Counted from the first letter of the stretch, positions 48,590 through 57,821 are shown. The stretch is 64,000 bases of DNA from Flavobacterium chryseum (GCF_004362015.1 NZ_SNWW01000004.1:186001-250000), one strand, 5' to 3'. Numbers and translations: made by a program. The notes: generated by a model not told the origin, from the letters alone.

Positions 48590-49312
48590 ATGAATATTTT
48601 AATAACAATCTGTGCTCGTGGAGGCTCTAAGGGAATACCAGGAAAAAACATTAAAATTATTAATGGCAAACCTCTTATTGGCTATTCTATTGATTTAACA
48701 AAAAAGATAAAAGAAAAATTTAACGGAAAAGTTGCATTGTCTACTGATGATAAAGAAATTAAGGAAGTTGCTCAATCATTAGGACTTATTACAGATTATG
48801 TTAGACCTGATTATTTAGCTACTGACAATGCAGGTAAAATAGATACGATTAAAGATTTGCTTTTTCATGAGGAGACTCTAATTGATACTAAATATGATTT
48901 TGTTCTAGATTTAGATGTTACATCTCCATTAAGAACCTTAGAGGATATTGAAAAATCATTACACTTAATGCTGGCAAAGCCTGAAGCTAAAAACTTATTT
49001 TCAGTAAATCCTGCCGCTAGAAATCCATATTTTAATATGGTAGAGGAGAATGAAAATGGTTTTTATTCATTAGTAAAAACCAATCCTGACGGAAGTGTTA
49101 TGACGCGACAGTCAGCTCCAAAAGTCTATGAGTTGAATGCATCATTTTATTGGTATAGGAGAAGTTTTTTCGATTCTGATTCAAAAAGTACAATTACAGA
49201 TAAGTCTTTGATTTTTGCAATGAATCATGTTTGTTTTGATTTGGATCATCCAGTTGACTTTTTGTTTATGGAGTATTTACTGCAAAACAATAAACTTGAT
49301 TTTGAATTATGA
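48590..49312 (+). CDS. legF: CMP-nonulosonate synthetase, NeuA/LegF family
   Basis: This 240-residue cytidylyltransferase has the N-terminal motif ITICARGGSKGIPGKNIKIINGKPLIGYSI, the STDDKEI and DYVRPDYLATDNAGK segments and LDLDVTSPLRTLEDI. It should attach CMP to the finished nonulosonic acid, giving the donor for a glycosyltransferase. It starts one base after ptmE ends and overlaps the next gene by 4 bases. Confidence 0.88.
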   Translation: MNILITICARGGSKGIPGKNIKIINGKPLIGYSIDLTKKIKEKFNGKVALSTDDKEIKEVAQSLGLITDYVRPDYLATDNAGKIDTIKDLLFHEETLIDTKYDFVLDLDVTSPLRTLEDIEKSLHLMLAKPEAKNLFSVNPAARNPYFNMVEENENGFYSLVKTNPDGSVMTRQSAPKVYELNASFYWYRRSFFDSDSKSTITDKSLIFAMNHVCFDLDHPVDFLFMEYLLQNNKLDFEL

Positions 49313-50232
49313 AGATATTGATTGTTGGTTTAGGATCAATAGCAAGAAAACATATCGTTGCTTTAAAAGCCTTAAAAACTAATGCAAAAATTTATGCATT
49401 ACGATCAAATTCAAATGCGGAAATAGAAGAGGGAATAGAAAATATTTACAGTCTTGATAACTTAGACGTTTTATTTGATTTTGCAATAATTTCAAATCCA
49501 ACTCATTTGCATTCTAAGTACATTAAGAAACTGGCAAGTAAAGACATTCCGTTATTTATTGAAAAACCGGCACTGCATACTCTTGAAAAGGCAGATGAAT
49601 TGGTTGAGTTGATAAGGAATAGAAAAATTATAACATATGTCGCTTGTAATTTAAGATTCCATCCTTGTTTGGTATTTTTAAAAGACAAATTAGATCATCA
49701 TAGCTTTAAAATTAATGAAGTGAATATTTATTGCGGATCATATTTACCAGATTGGAGACCTGGAAAGGATTTTCGAAAAATATACAGTTCAAATGCCGGA
49801 ATGGGCGGTGGAGTACATTTAGATTTATTTCATGAATTAGATTATACTGTTTGGTTATTTGGAATGCCGAATAAAAGCAACTCGATTTTAAGAAATGTAT
49901 CAAGTTTAGAAATTGATGCAATTGATTATGCGAATTATATATTTCAATATGATGTATTTACAACTAATATTGTATTAAACTATTATAGAAGAAAGGCTAA
50001 AAGAACAATAGAGCTTATTTTTGAGAATGAAACTTTAAATGTTGATTTAATAAATAATTGCATTACAGATGATAATGCAAATGTCGTTTTTGAAGCTCCT
50101 AATTTTGAAGTAAAAGAAACATACATTTATCAATTAAAATATTTTATAGACTGTCTACAACTAAACCAAAAACCAATGAACTCTTTAAAAGAGTCGATTG
50201 AAATATTAAAAATTGTCTTAAAAGATGAATAA
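49309..50232 (+). CDS. ptmF: PtmF-like Gfo/Idh/MocA oxidoreductase
   Basis: This 307-residue protein has an N-terminal Rossmann domain (ILIVGLGSIARKHIVALKAL) and the substrate-binding segment FIEKPALHTLEKADELVELI with VACNLRFHPC, then GGGVHLDLFHELDY with the conserved active-site His and Asp. In Campylobacter, PtmF and PtmA act in the early steps that supply glucosamine phosphate for legionaminate synthesis. The same gene order (PtmE, LegF, PtmF, PtmA) supports this role. Confidence 0.8.
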   Translation: MKILIVGLGSIARKHIVALKALKTNAKIYALRSNSNAEIEEGIENIYSLDNLDVLFDFAIISNPTHLHSKYIKKLASKDIPLFIEKPALHTLEKADELVELIRNRKIITYVACNLRFHPCLVFLKDKLDHHSFKINEVNIYCGSYLPDWRPGKDFRKIYSSNAGMGGGVHLDLFHELDYTVWLFGMPNKSNSILRNVSSLEIDAIDYANYIFQYDVFTTNIVLNYYRRKAKRTIELIFENETLNVDLINNCITDDNANVVFEAPNFEVKETYIYQLKYFIDCLQLNQKPMNSLKESIEILKIVLKDE

Positions 50233-50968
50233 TAGGCTTAAAAATAAAATTATAATCGTGACAGGGGGAAATGGACTTTTAGGGAAAGCAATTGTCGAAA
50301 GACTTATTTCTGAAGGTGCTTTTTGTATCAACTTTGAAATTAATCATGAGACCAACGATGATTTATCAGGTGTTCATTGCGATATCACTGATTCGGATTC
50401 AATTGATAATGCGCTGGAAATTGTTTTGTTAAAATATAAAAAAATAGATGGGCTTGTTAATAATGCCTATCCAAGAACGAAAGATTGGGGGAATAAATTT
50501 GAGGATATCGAATTTAACTCCTGGAAACAAAATGTAGATTGGCAATTAAATAGTTATTTTTATCTTACTCAGAAAGTAGCTATCCAAATGGCCAGTCAAA
50601 AAACAGGAAGTATAATCAATATGGCTTCTATTTACGGAGTTGTAGGTGCTGATTTTAGTGTATACGAAGGAACAACAATGACAATGCCTGCAGCCTATTC
50701 AGCTATAAAAGGAGCATTAGTAAATTTTACAAGGTATGTAGCATCTTACTTTGGACCACAACAGGTTAGGGTAAATACTGTTTCCCCCGGAGGAATTTTT
50801 GATAATCAAAATGAAACTTTTATAAATAATTATTGTAAAAAAGTGCCTATGAGAAGATTAGGAACGCCAGAGGACATAGCACCAACCGTTGCTTTTTTGT
50901 TATCTGATGATTCAAAATATATAACAGGACAAAATTTGATCGTTGATGGTGGTTGGACAGCAATTTAA
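50225..50968 (+). CDS. ptmA: PtmA-like short-chain dehydrogenase
   Basis: This 247-residue classical SDR has the NAD(P) motif VTGGNGLLGKAIV, the NNAYPRTKDWG segment, catalytic Ser in INMASIYGVVG and Tyr-x3-Lys in PAAYSAIKGALVNF. The C-terminus is MRRLGTPEDIAPTVAFLLSDDSKYITGQNLIVDGGW. Position right after the PtmF homologue and the PtmA-type YPRTKDWG sequence fit a role in precursor supply for legionaminate. It starts 8 bases inside the preceding gene. Confidence 0.82.
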   Translation: MNNRLKNKIIIVTGGNGLLGKAIVERLISEGAFCINFEINHETNDDLSGVHCDITDSDSIDNALEIVLLKYKKIDGLVNNAYPRTKDWGNKFEDIEFNSWKQNVDWQLNSYFYLTQKVAIQMASQKTGSIINMASIYGVVGADFSVYEGTTMTMPAAYSAIKGALVNFTRYVASYFGPQQVRVNTVSPGGIFDNQNETFINNYCKKVPMRRLGTPEDIAPTVAFLLSDDSKYITGQNLIVDGGWTAI

Positions 50969-51001
50969 ATAGAAATAAAAAGATAAAAAATAATATTAGT
51001 A

Positions 51002-52147
51002 ATGAGCGAAAAGAAAATAACTTGGTGTAAAAATTGTTTAAATATGTCTACCAGACCAAGAATTACATTCGACGAAAGAGGATGGTGTAATGCTTGTCAG
51101 TGGATGGAAGAAAAGAAACAAATTGATTGGTCACATAGACAAAAACAACTAGACGAATTAATTACGAAATACAAATCTACAAACGGAAATTTTGACTGTA
51201 TTGTTCCTGTTAGTGGAGGTAAAGATGGTTCATATGTTGCATATATGTTAAAACATAAATATGGTATGAATCCATTAGCAGTTACCGTGCGTCCTGCTTT
51301 ATCATTACCAATTGGGGATCAAAATCTTTTTAATTTTATTCAATCTGGATATGACCATATTCATATATCTCCTAATCCAGTAGTATTAGACAGACTTAAT
51401 AAATATGGATTTATTGAAAAGGGATTTCCTTATTATGGATGGTTAATTGCTATAATGACTGCTTGTATTAAGACAGCTGCAAACTTTAAAATACCATTGA
51501 TGTTTTATGGTGAAGATGGCGAGGTTGAATATGGAGGTTCAACTGAAAGCAAAAATAATCCTTTATATGATATTGAATATATGAAGAAGATATATTTAGA
51601 AGGAGGACATCAAATCGTTTTTGATCGAATTAGAGCTGATGGGGATATATCTGAAGCTGACTTAGCATTTTTTAAATTTCCAACCGATGAAGAAGTTTCT
51701 CAAATAGGACTTTCTTTTACACATTGGTCTTACTTTGAAGCTTGGGATTCTTACCGAAATTATGTCGTAGCAAAAGAACATTGTGGTTTAATTGAAAAAG
51801 AAGAAGGAAGTGTAGATACATTTACTAATTTTTCTCAGAACGATCAGGCTTTGTATACTTTACATGCGTATTTGATGTACTTGAAATTTGGATTTGGAAG
51901 AGCAACTCAAGATGCGGGTATAGAGATAAGAAGAGGTTCTATGACGAGAGATCAAGCTTTAAACTTAGTTAAAATGTATGATAATGCCTATCCTTACGAT
52001 TTAATTGATGTTTTTCTAGAGTATTATAAAATGACTAAAGAAGAATTTGATGCTGTTTTAGATAAATATGCTAATAAAGATTTGTTTGAAAAAGTAGATG
52101 GTATTTGGTCGCCAAAATTTGTTCCTGGAGAAGATTTTACTATATGA
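51002..52147 (+). CDS. ptmG: N-acetyl-sugar amidotransferase, PtmG/PseA type (copy 1)
   Basis: This 381-residue PP-loop ATPase has an N-terminal zinc site with all four cysteines (C9, C12, C29, C32 in WCKNCLNMST and GWCNACQW) and the ATP-binding SGGKDGS (residues 71-77). PseA/PtmG/WbpG proteins turn an N-acetyl group into N-acetamidino using ammonia from a HisH-like partner through a HisF-like channel protein. The partners are encoded immediately downstream (overlap of 4 bases). Following the legionaminate genes, it probably forms an acetamidino derivative of legionaminic acid. Confidence 0.85.
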   Translation: MSEKKITWCKNCLNMSTRPRITFDERGWCNACQWMEEKKQIDWSHRQKQLDELITKYKSTNGNFDCIVPVSGGKDGSYVAYMLKHKYGMNPLAVTVRPALSLPIGDQNLFNFIQSGYDHIHISPNPVVLDRLNKYGFIEKGFPYYGWLIAIMTACIKTAANFKIPLMFYGEDGEVEYGGSTESKNNPLYDIEYMKKIYLEGGHQIVFDRIRADGDISEADLAFFKFPTDEEVSQIGLSFTHWSYFEAWDSYRNYVVAKEHCGLIEKEEGSVDTFTNFSQNDQALYTLHAYLMYLKFGFGRATQDAGIEIRRGSMTRDQALNLVKMYDNAYPYDLIDVFLEYYKMTKEEFDAVLDKYANKDLFEKVDGIWSPKFVPGEDFTI

Positions 52148-52755
52148 AAATTGTAATCGCCGACTATGGCATGGGAAATATAAAATCAATCGTAAGCGCA
52201 TTAAATTATTTAGGTGTTGATGATATTGTAGTTTCTGCGGATTATGAAACTCTTAAAAGCGCGGATAAGATAATTCTTCCCGGTGTTGGGTCATTTGGAA
52301 AAGCTATGATCCAGATAAAGCAAAATAATCTGGATCATTATCTTAAAGAAATTGTTGTAGAAAATAAAAAACCTTTAATCGGAATTTGTTTAGGAATGCA
52401 GCTTTTAGGGACTTCAAGTACAGAAGATGGGTTTACAGAAGGGCTTGGTTTTGTTAATGGGCGCTGTATAAAATTTGACAATACAGATTTAAAAGTGCCG
52501 CATGTTGGATTTAATCAGTTAAAAACTGAAAATAGATTTAAACTATATGAAGGGCTTACAGGAGAATCTGATTTTTATTTTACACATAGTTACAAAATGG
52601 TAAGTGAAGATGAAATCAATCAATCTTATTGTAATTATGGCGATGACTTCATAGCAAGTTTTGAATATAATAATATCGTTGGAGTACAATTTCATCCTGA
52701 ACTAAGCCAAAAAAATGGATTAAGATTATTGAAAAACTTTATTGAAAACTTCTAA
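52144..52755 (+). CDS. HisH-like glutamine amidotransferase, partner of amidotransferase copy 1
   Basis: This 203-residue class I glutaminase is recognised from IVIADYGMGNIKSIVSALNYLG, ILPGVGSFGKAM, the nucleophile C82 in IGICLGMQLLG and the His-Glu pair in GVQFHPELSQ. The start at 52144 overlaps the preceding stop (ATGA); an earlier in-frame ATG lies inside the amidotransferase gene. It resembles histidine-pathway HisH but is not among his genes and supplies ammonia for sugar amidination by context. Confidence 0.87.
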   Translation: MKIVIADYGMGNIKSIVSALNYLGVDDIVVSADYETLKSADKIILPGVGSFGKAMIQIKQNNLDHYLKEIVVENKKPLIGICLGMQLLGTSSTEDGFTEGLGFVNGRCIKFDNTDLKVPHVGFNQLKTENRFKLYEGLTGESDFYFTHSYKMVSEDEINQSYCNYGDDFIASFEYNNIVGVQFHPELSQKNGLRLLKNFIENF

Positions 52756-53534
52756 TGTTAAGAAAGAGAATAATATTTGCATTGATTTATAGTGACGGCT
52801 TTTTTATGCAAAGTCGTAATTTTAGATTGCAGAAAGTAGGCAATTTAAATTGGCTTGAGAAGAATTATAAATTTCAAAACATTGCTTTTTCTTTAGATGA
52901 ACTTGTTGTTTTGGATGCATCTCGATCAAATAAATCTATTAGTGATTTTGCTAAAACAATCGCAAATTTAGTGAATGATGTTTTCATTCCAATTGCCGCT
53001 GGTGGTGGTATAAGAACGATGGAAGATGCAGAATTACTTTTCAAAAGTGGAGCAGACAAGATTGTCTTAAATACTGTGTTATATGAAAACAAAGATTTGG
53101 TTCGATCTTTAATAAAGAAATATGGATCTCAAAGTATTGTTGCATCAATTGACTATAAAAAAAATAATAATGATTTTGATGTCTTCACTAATGATGGTAC
53201 TATAAAAATTGACATCAATTTAGAAGAATATTTACTTTATCTTGAAAATCTTGAAGTAGGAGAAATATATCTAAATTCTATGGAAAAAGATGGTACAGGT
53301 TTTGGATATGACTTTGATACAATTGAAAATTTTGAATCTAAAATTAAAACACCACTTATAATTGCAGGCGGTGCAGGAAACGAATCTCATTTTATGGATG
53401 GACTAAAATATAAAAATGTTAGTGCTGTAGCAACTGCAAATTTATTTAATTTCATTGGAGACGGTCTTCCAAAAGCAAGAAAAAAATTAATTGAATCAGG
53501 TGAAAATTTAGCAAATTGGAATGTTGATAATTGA
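52755..53534 (+). CDS. HisF-like ammonia-channel protein, partner of amidotransferase copy 1
   Basis: This 259-residue TIM-barrel protein has the HisF pattern RKRIIFALIYSDG at the start, FIPIAAGGGIRTMEDAELLFKSGADKIVLNT, ASIDYKK (D133) and PLIIAGGAGNESHF. The catalytic Asp11 of true HisF cyclases is Ile11 here, so it should not cyclise imidazole glycerol phosphate. The barrel probably carries ammonia from the HisH partner to the amidotransferase. It starts on the last base of the hisH-like stop codon (TAATG). Confidence 0.86.
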   Translation: MLRKRIIFALIYSDGFFMQSRNFRLQKVGNLNWLEKNYKFQNIAFSLDELVVLDASRSNKSISDFAKTIANLVNDVFIPIAAGGGIRTMEDAELLFKSGADKIVLNTVLYENKDLVRSLIKKYGSQSIVASIDYKKNNNDFDVFTNDGTIKIDINLEEYLLYLENLEVGEIYLNSMEKDGTGFGYDFDTIENFESKIKTPLIIAGGAGNESHFMDGLKYKNVSAVATANLFNFIGDGLPKARKKLIESGENLANWNVDN

Positions 53535-54069
53535 TATTATAAATAAAATAAAATACAATCTGGGAGCTGATAGAATTGGACCAGATCTTCCTTTTACCCA
53601 TTGGAGATTGTATTATAAAAAACAAATGTTATCTCTTTGTAAAAAGAAATTCAAGCATTTTTCTGATACAGCAGATTTCAGACCTGGTGCGTATGCCGTA
53701 GGATGTTCTAAAATAAAGATTGGTAATAGGGTTGTTGTTCGTCCCGGAGTAATGCTATTTGGAGAATCTGAAAGTCTAGAAACTTCAATTATTATTGAGG
53801 ATAACGTAATGATGGGATGTGGAGTACATATTTATATCAACAATCATAAGTTTGATCAACCGGACATTCCTCTTATTGATCAAGGATACTATCCAGATGA
53901 AGCAGTAATTTTAAAAAACGGCTGTTGGATTGGAGCAAATTCGATCTTATTACCAGGTATCACAATTGGCAATAATTCTGTAATAGGCGCAGGTTCGATT
54001 GTTACAAAATCTATACCAGATGGAGTTGTAGCGGTCGGAAGTCCAGCTAAAATAATAAAGAAAATTTGA
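53521..54069 (+). CDS. Hexapeptide-repeat (LbH) acetyltransferase
   Basis: This 182-residue left-handed beta-helix acyltransferase resembles the WbbJ/CatB group. Repeats include KIKIGNRVVVRPGVMLFG, IIIEDNVMMGCGVHIYINNHKF (catalytic-type His) and CWIGANSILLPGITIGNNSVIGAGSIVTKSIPDGVVAVGSPAKII. It starts 14 bases inside the HisF-like gene. It may O-acetylate the polysaccharide or an amino-sugar; acceptor unknown. Confidence 0.82.
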   Translation: MLIIDIINKIKYNLGADRIGPDLPFTHWRLYYKKQMLSLCKKKFKHFSDTADFRPGAYAVGCSKIKIGNRVVVRPGVMLFGESESLETSIIIEDNVMMGCGVHIYINNHKFDQPDIPLIDQGYYPDEAVILKNGCWIGANSILLPGITIGNNSVIGAGSIVTKSIPDGVVAVGSPAKIIKKI

Positions 54070-54168
54070 CATTACAGATCTATTAATTTATTTCCATTCT
54101 TTTTTGATAAAGCACTATAATATCAATTATTTAATTACTATTTTTTATAAACATCGTAAAATCATTAG

Positions 54169-55434
54169 ATGAATTTCTTAAAATCTTTTTCCATTTATAC
54201 TTTTGCTTCAATTATTGAAAAGGGAATTGCCTTTTTTCTGCTTCCCATATTTACATTTTATTTAAGTACAAAAGATTTTGGAGTTTTGGCACTTATAACT
54301 TCAATAATTAGTTTTGGACTTCCTTTAGTTACTTTAGGTGTTCAGGGTGCAGTATCTGTTGCTTATTTTAAGGGAAACAGAGAAAATTATCCTAGTTATT
54401 TTACATCGGCAATTATTCCACCTTTCTTTGTTGCACTTTTTTTAATTTTAATAATAATAATTTTTCAAGTTCCTATAGAAAATTATTTAGAAGTTCCTAT
54501 TGCTTGGGTTATGTTTATTCCACTTTTTTGTTTTTTGTCTTTTTTTAATTCATCACTTTTAATAGATTATCAAATAAAAGATCAGCCAACTAATTATATA
54601 ACATTTAGTCTTGCGGGTTCTATTTTAAATATAGTTTTTTCGTTGATATTAGTAATTATATATAAGTTTGGCTATCAAGGCAGGTTATTGGGCCAATATG
54701 CTTCTGTTTGTATTTTTTCTGTAATTGCTGGATATATATTATATAAAAAAAGAAAGTTGCTTGTAAGGGATGTAAGCTGGATAAATATCAAAGATTCTCT
54801 TATATTTGGTTTACCTCTTATTCCCCATATTATTGGAAGTTTAATAATTAATATGTCGGATAGGTTATTTATAGATTATTTTCAAGGTAAAGAACAATTA
54901 GGAATTTATAACCTTGCTTATGTTTTAGGGTCTGCAATCTCAATTTTATGCGCTGCTTTTGCCAACGCAATTATTCCATTTAGTTACGAATTGTTTGAGC
55001 GTAATACTTATGAAGCAAAATTAAAAGTAGTTAAAGTATATTGGATGTTTATTGGTTTATTAATTATTGCAGTTTTTCTCGTTTGGTTAATAACACCATA
55101 TATATTTATGTGGTTTATTGATCCTAAATTTGCTACAGGTATTGAATTTGTAATTTGGATAACAATTGGATATTTTTTTCAGGGAATGTATTTGTTGTTT
55201 GCAAATATTATTTTCTATCTAAAAAAAACCAAAATTTTATTTTATCTGTCTTTTATTAATGTTATTATTAATATTGGACTAAACTATTATTTAATTTCTA
55301 CATTTGGAACTATTGGTGCAGCTTATGCTACTTGTATAAGTTTTGTTGTTTTTTTTATTACAATTGCAATTTACTGTCACAAATTGTATCCATTACCTTG
55401 GTTGGGATTCATATTAAAAGAAAAAAAATTATGA
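54169..55434 (+). CDS. wzx: Wzx-type polysaccharide flippase
   Basis: This 421-residue inner-membrane protein of the MOP superfamily has about twelve hydrophobic spans. Marks are FASIIEKGIAFFLLPIFTFYLSTKDFGVLALITSII at the N-terminus, SLIFGLPLIPHIIGSLIINMSDRLFIDYF and KEQLGIYNLAYVLGS. It should flip the lipid-linked repeat unit to the periplasm for the Wzy polymerase at 59921. A 99-base AT-rich gap without a recognised promoter precedes it; its stop overlaps the next start (ATGA). Confidence 0.88.
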   Translation: MNFLKSFSIYTFASIIEKGIAFFLLPIFTFYLSTKDFGVLALITSIISFGLPLVTLGVQGAVSVAYFKGNRENYPSYFTSAIIPPFFVALFLILIIIIFQVPIENYLEVPIAWVMFIPLFCFLSFFNSSLLIDYQIKDQPTNYITFSLAGSILNIVFSLILVIIYKFGYQGRLLGQYASVCIFSVIAGYILYKKRKLLVRDVSWINIKDSLIFGLPLIPHIIGSLIINMSDRLFIDYFQGKEQLGIYNLAYVLGSAISILCAAFANAIIPFSYELFERNTYEAKLKVVKVYWMFIGLLIIAVFLVWLITPYIFMWFIDPKFATGIEFVIWITIGYFFQGMYLLFANIIFYLKKTKILFYLSFINVIINIGLNYYLISTFGTIGAAYATCISFVVFFITIAIYCHKLYPLPWLGFILKEKKL

Positions 55435-55955
55435 AATTTATTATCAGGTTGTTTGCTAAAATTTATTCTACACTAAAAGATTCGTATGATTTGAATGTAT
55501 ATGATGGATATAGAAAAAAGTATAACATTCATGAAAGTTTTCGTTTTAATGGTGAAAGTACTTTAATGTATGGGGATGGAAAAATTACAATATTAGAAAA
55601 TAGCTACATAGGCCGTCATTCTTTAATTCAGGTTGCTGGAGGATATGAAGTTTCAATAGGTAAAAATTGCAGTATAGGGCCATGGTTTAAAATTTGGACT
55701 CAATCAACAAATGTCGATGCAGATTTTAATTTTGCCGAGCAAAGGAAAGATAAAATAGGAAGCGTAATTATAAAAGATGCGGTATGGATTGGAGCAAATG
55801 TACTGATATCACCAAATGTTACAATAGGAAATAATGCTATTATAGGAGCAAATTCAGTAGTGACAAGCGATGTTCCTGATTTTGCAATTGTTGGAGGTGT
55901 TCCTGCTAAACTTATTAGATATAAGTCTATAATTAGTAATCAATTATCTAATTAA
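55431..55955 (+). CDS. Hexapeptide-repeat (LbH) acyltransferase
   Basis: This protein of about 174 residues uses the ATG at 55431, overlapping the wzx stop; a longer in-frame start would lie well inside wzx and has no support. Left-handed beta-helix repeats are ILENSYIGRHSLIQVAGGYEVSIGKNCSIGPW and VIIKDAVWIGANVLISPNVTIGNNAIIGANSVVTSDVPDFAIVGGVPAKLI. It probably acylates a sugar of the repeat unit; acceptor unknown. Confidence 0.8.
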   Translation: MKFIIRLFAKIYSTLKDSYDLNVYDGYRKKYNIHESFRFNGESTLMYGDGKITILENSYIGRHSLIQVAGGYEVSIGKNCSIGPWFKIWTQSTNVDADFNFAEQRKDKIGSVIIKDAVWIGANVLISPNVTIGNNAIIGANSVVTSDVPDFAIVGGVPAKLIRYKSIISNQLSN

Positions 55956-55982
55956 ATTATAAATGTGTAAGTTTTTGATAGT

Positions 55983-57293
55983 ATGAAAATGAGTATGCTG
56001 GATGATTTGAACTATCCTTATTCAATAGAGGAACTATATCCTGGTGAATCGGGGTTAATGATAAGAAAAGCTTCTTTTAGTAGTATCTTTTTAATGATTT
56101 CTAAGTTGGTTTTTCATGCTCTTAAGCAGTTAAATCCATTCTCGAAAAAAAACATTTTCCCGAAGAATATTGAAACTGTAGTCATTATTTGTTCGTTAAA
56201 TCAACATAGGGCTCTGCAAAATCTGCTTGAGGTTATTCCTAATGTGCTGGTAATTTCTGATTTTCCTGTTAAATCTGAAAACAATATCATTGTAAATAAC
56301 AGAGGTAATTGTTGGCTTTCTCTTCTTTATATGCCAAAGCTTGTTATTAACCTTATTAAGCAAAAAGGCTTTAAATATAGGTCAATGCTTTATCATTTTG
56401 ATCACTACCTAAATGCTCCAGGCGTTTATAGTAATGCATTAAAACAGCTGAATGAAATTAAGCCAAAATCACTTCTTGTTGCAAATGACCATGTTTTTTT
56501 TACAAGAAGTTATTTTAGAGCTGCAGAAAAACTTGGAGTGAAAACTATTTATACGCAACACGCTTCTGTTTCTGATCTTTTCCCTCCTCTGGAGTACGAT
56601 TATGCCTTTTTAGATGGTGACGAAACTTTAGATAAGTATACCTCAAATGGAAAGACATATTTATCGGACATATTTTTAAGCGGTTCACCAAGATTTGATA
56701 AAATTCCTTTGACTTCTGAAATTAATATCTATGAATTAGGAATAGCTATTAATGTACTAGATAATAAGGACAGGGTTTTGAATTTTGTAAAAATGCTTTC
56801 TGCAAATAATATAAATTTTATTATGCGTCCACATCCCGGTCAGCCGGATATTGATTTTTGGAGGCAATATTGTGAAGAAAATGATATAGGTTATTCCAAT
56901 TCACTTAAAGAAAGCCCAATAATTTTTATTGCTTCTGCCAAGTGTTTTGTGGTCGGAGATTCGGGTCTTCACCTAGAAGTTGCTCTTTGTAAAAAAATAA
57001 GTTTCTATGTCAATTTTCAAAATAATGAAGCTAGTGATTGTTATGATTATGTAAAGGAAGGACTTGTTGATATTAAATGTGAAAAAGATATCATTGATAT
57101 TTTTAGAAATAAGAAAACAGAGCAGGTTTCTGTTGATAAAGTAAAATATTATGTAGCAAATTTTGAAACAGAATATTGGGGTAAATCTACAAGTTTAATT
57201 GCTAAAACTATAAAAGAAATAAATGAAGGAAAAAGCTTTAGTAAATGGCAACCCAGATCTGGTAAGAAAAAAATATTTGAAATTAAGCAATAA
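55983..57293 (+). CDS. GT-B-like glycosyl/phosphosugar transferase, candidate nonulosonate transferase
   Basis: This 436-residue soluble protein is not confidently assigned to a named family. The C-terminal half has the pattern of GT-B enzymes related to polysialyl- and glycerophospho-transferases: TQHASVSDLFPPLEYDYAFLDGDETLDKY, an HP motif in IMRPHPGQPD (R282-P283-H284-P285-G286) and GDSGLHLEVALC (from about residue 325). Bacterial sialyltransferase families carry an HP motif and a later Ser-rich motif at comparable places. In a locus that makes a CMP-activated nonulosonate, it is the best visible candidate for the transferase, but that is inference. Confidence 0.6.
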   Translation: MKMSMLDDLNYPYSIEELYPGESGLMIRKASFSSIFLMISKLVFHALKQLNPFSKKNIFPKNIETVVIICSLNQHRALQNLLEVIPNVLVISDFPVKSENNIIVNNRGNCWLSLLYMPKLVINLIKQKGFKYRSMLYHFDHYLNAPGVYSNALKQLNEIKPKSLLVANDHVFFTRSYFRAAEKLGVKTIYTQHASVSDLFPPLEYDYAFLDGDETLDKYTSNGKTYLSDIFLSGSPRFDKIPLTSEINIYELGIAINVLDNKDRVLNFVKMLSANNINFIMRPHPGQPDIDFWRQYCEENDIGYSNSLKESPIIFIASAKCFVVGDSGLHLEVALCKKISFYVNFQNNEASDCYDYVKEGLVDIKCEKDIIDIFRNKKTEQVSVDKVKYYVANFETEYWGKSTSLIAKTIKEINEGKSFSKWQPRSGKKKIFEIKQ

Positions 57294-57296
57294 AGT

Positions 57297-57821
57297 ATGA
57301 TAGGAAGAATATATAGTAAATTACGACGTATTTATTACAATAAAATTCTCAAGAAAAAATATGCGAAAAGAGTTTTAGTTGTAGCTAAATTAGTAAAAGG
57401 TAAAATTTATATAAATAATCCTTCAACAGTTACGTCTAACACTATTTTAGGTGAGAATGTACATTTTAATGGCATGGATATTTTTGGAGAAGGAAAAGTT
57501 ATAATAGGGGATAATTTTCATAGTGGCACAGGTTGCGTTATTATTACGCATTATCATAATTATGATAACGGAACTGCTATTCCATATGATGATACTTTGT
57601 ATCATAAAGATGTAATAATAGAAGACAATGTATGGCTGGGAAATAATGTAACTATTGTTGGAGGAGTAACAATAGGAGAAGGAGCTATTATTCAAATAGG
57701 AAGTGTAGTAGTTTCAAGTATTCCACCAATGATGATTGCTGGAGGACATCCCTGTAGGCCTTACAAATCAAGGAATATTGAACACTATAATAAATTAAAA
57801 GCAGAAAAAAAGTTTAATTAA
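57297..57821 (+). CDS. Hexapeptide-repeat (LbH) acetyltransferase
   Basis: This 174-residue acyltransferase of the maltose/colanic-acid type has a basic N-terminus, then beta-helix repeats (NTILGENVHFNGMDIFGEGKVIIGDNFHSGTGCVIITHYHNYDNG). The end is VIIEDNVWLGNNVTIVGGVTIGEGAIIQIGSVVVSSIPPMMIAGGHPCRPYKSR. His residues in THYHNYDNG are at the usual catalytic position. It starts 3 bases after the preceding gene. Confidence 0.82.
   Translation: MIGRIYSKLRRIYYNKILKKKYAKRVLVVAKLVKGKIYINNPSTVTSNTILGENVHFNGMDIFGEGKVIIGDNFHSGTGCVIITHYHNYDNGTAIPYDDTLYHKDVIIEDNVWLGNNVTIVGGVTIGEGAIIQIGSVVVSSIPPMMIAGGHPCRPYKSRNIEHYNKLKAEKKFN

Noticed and set aside
52144..53534. HisH and HisF as histidine-biosynthesis genes
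   Set aside because: No other his genes are present, HisF lacks Asp11, and both overlap a sugar amidotransferase gene.
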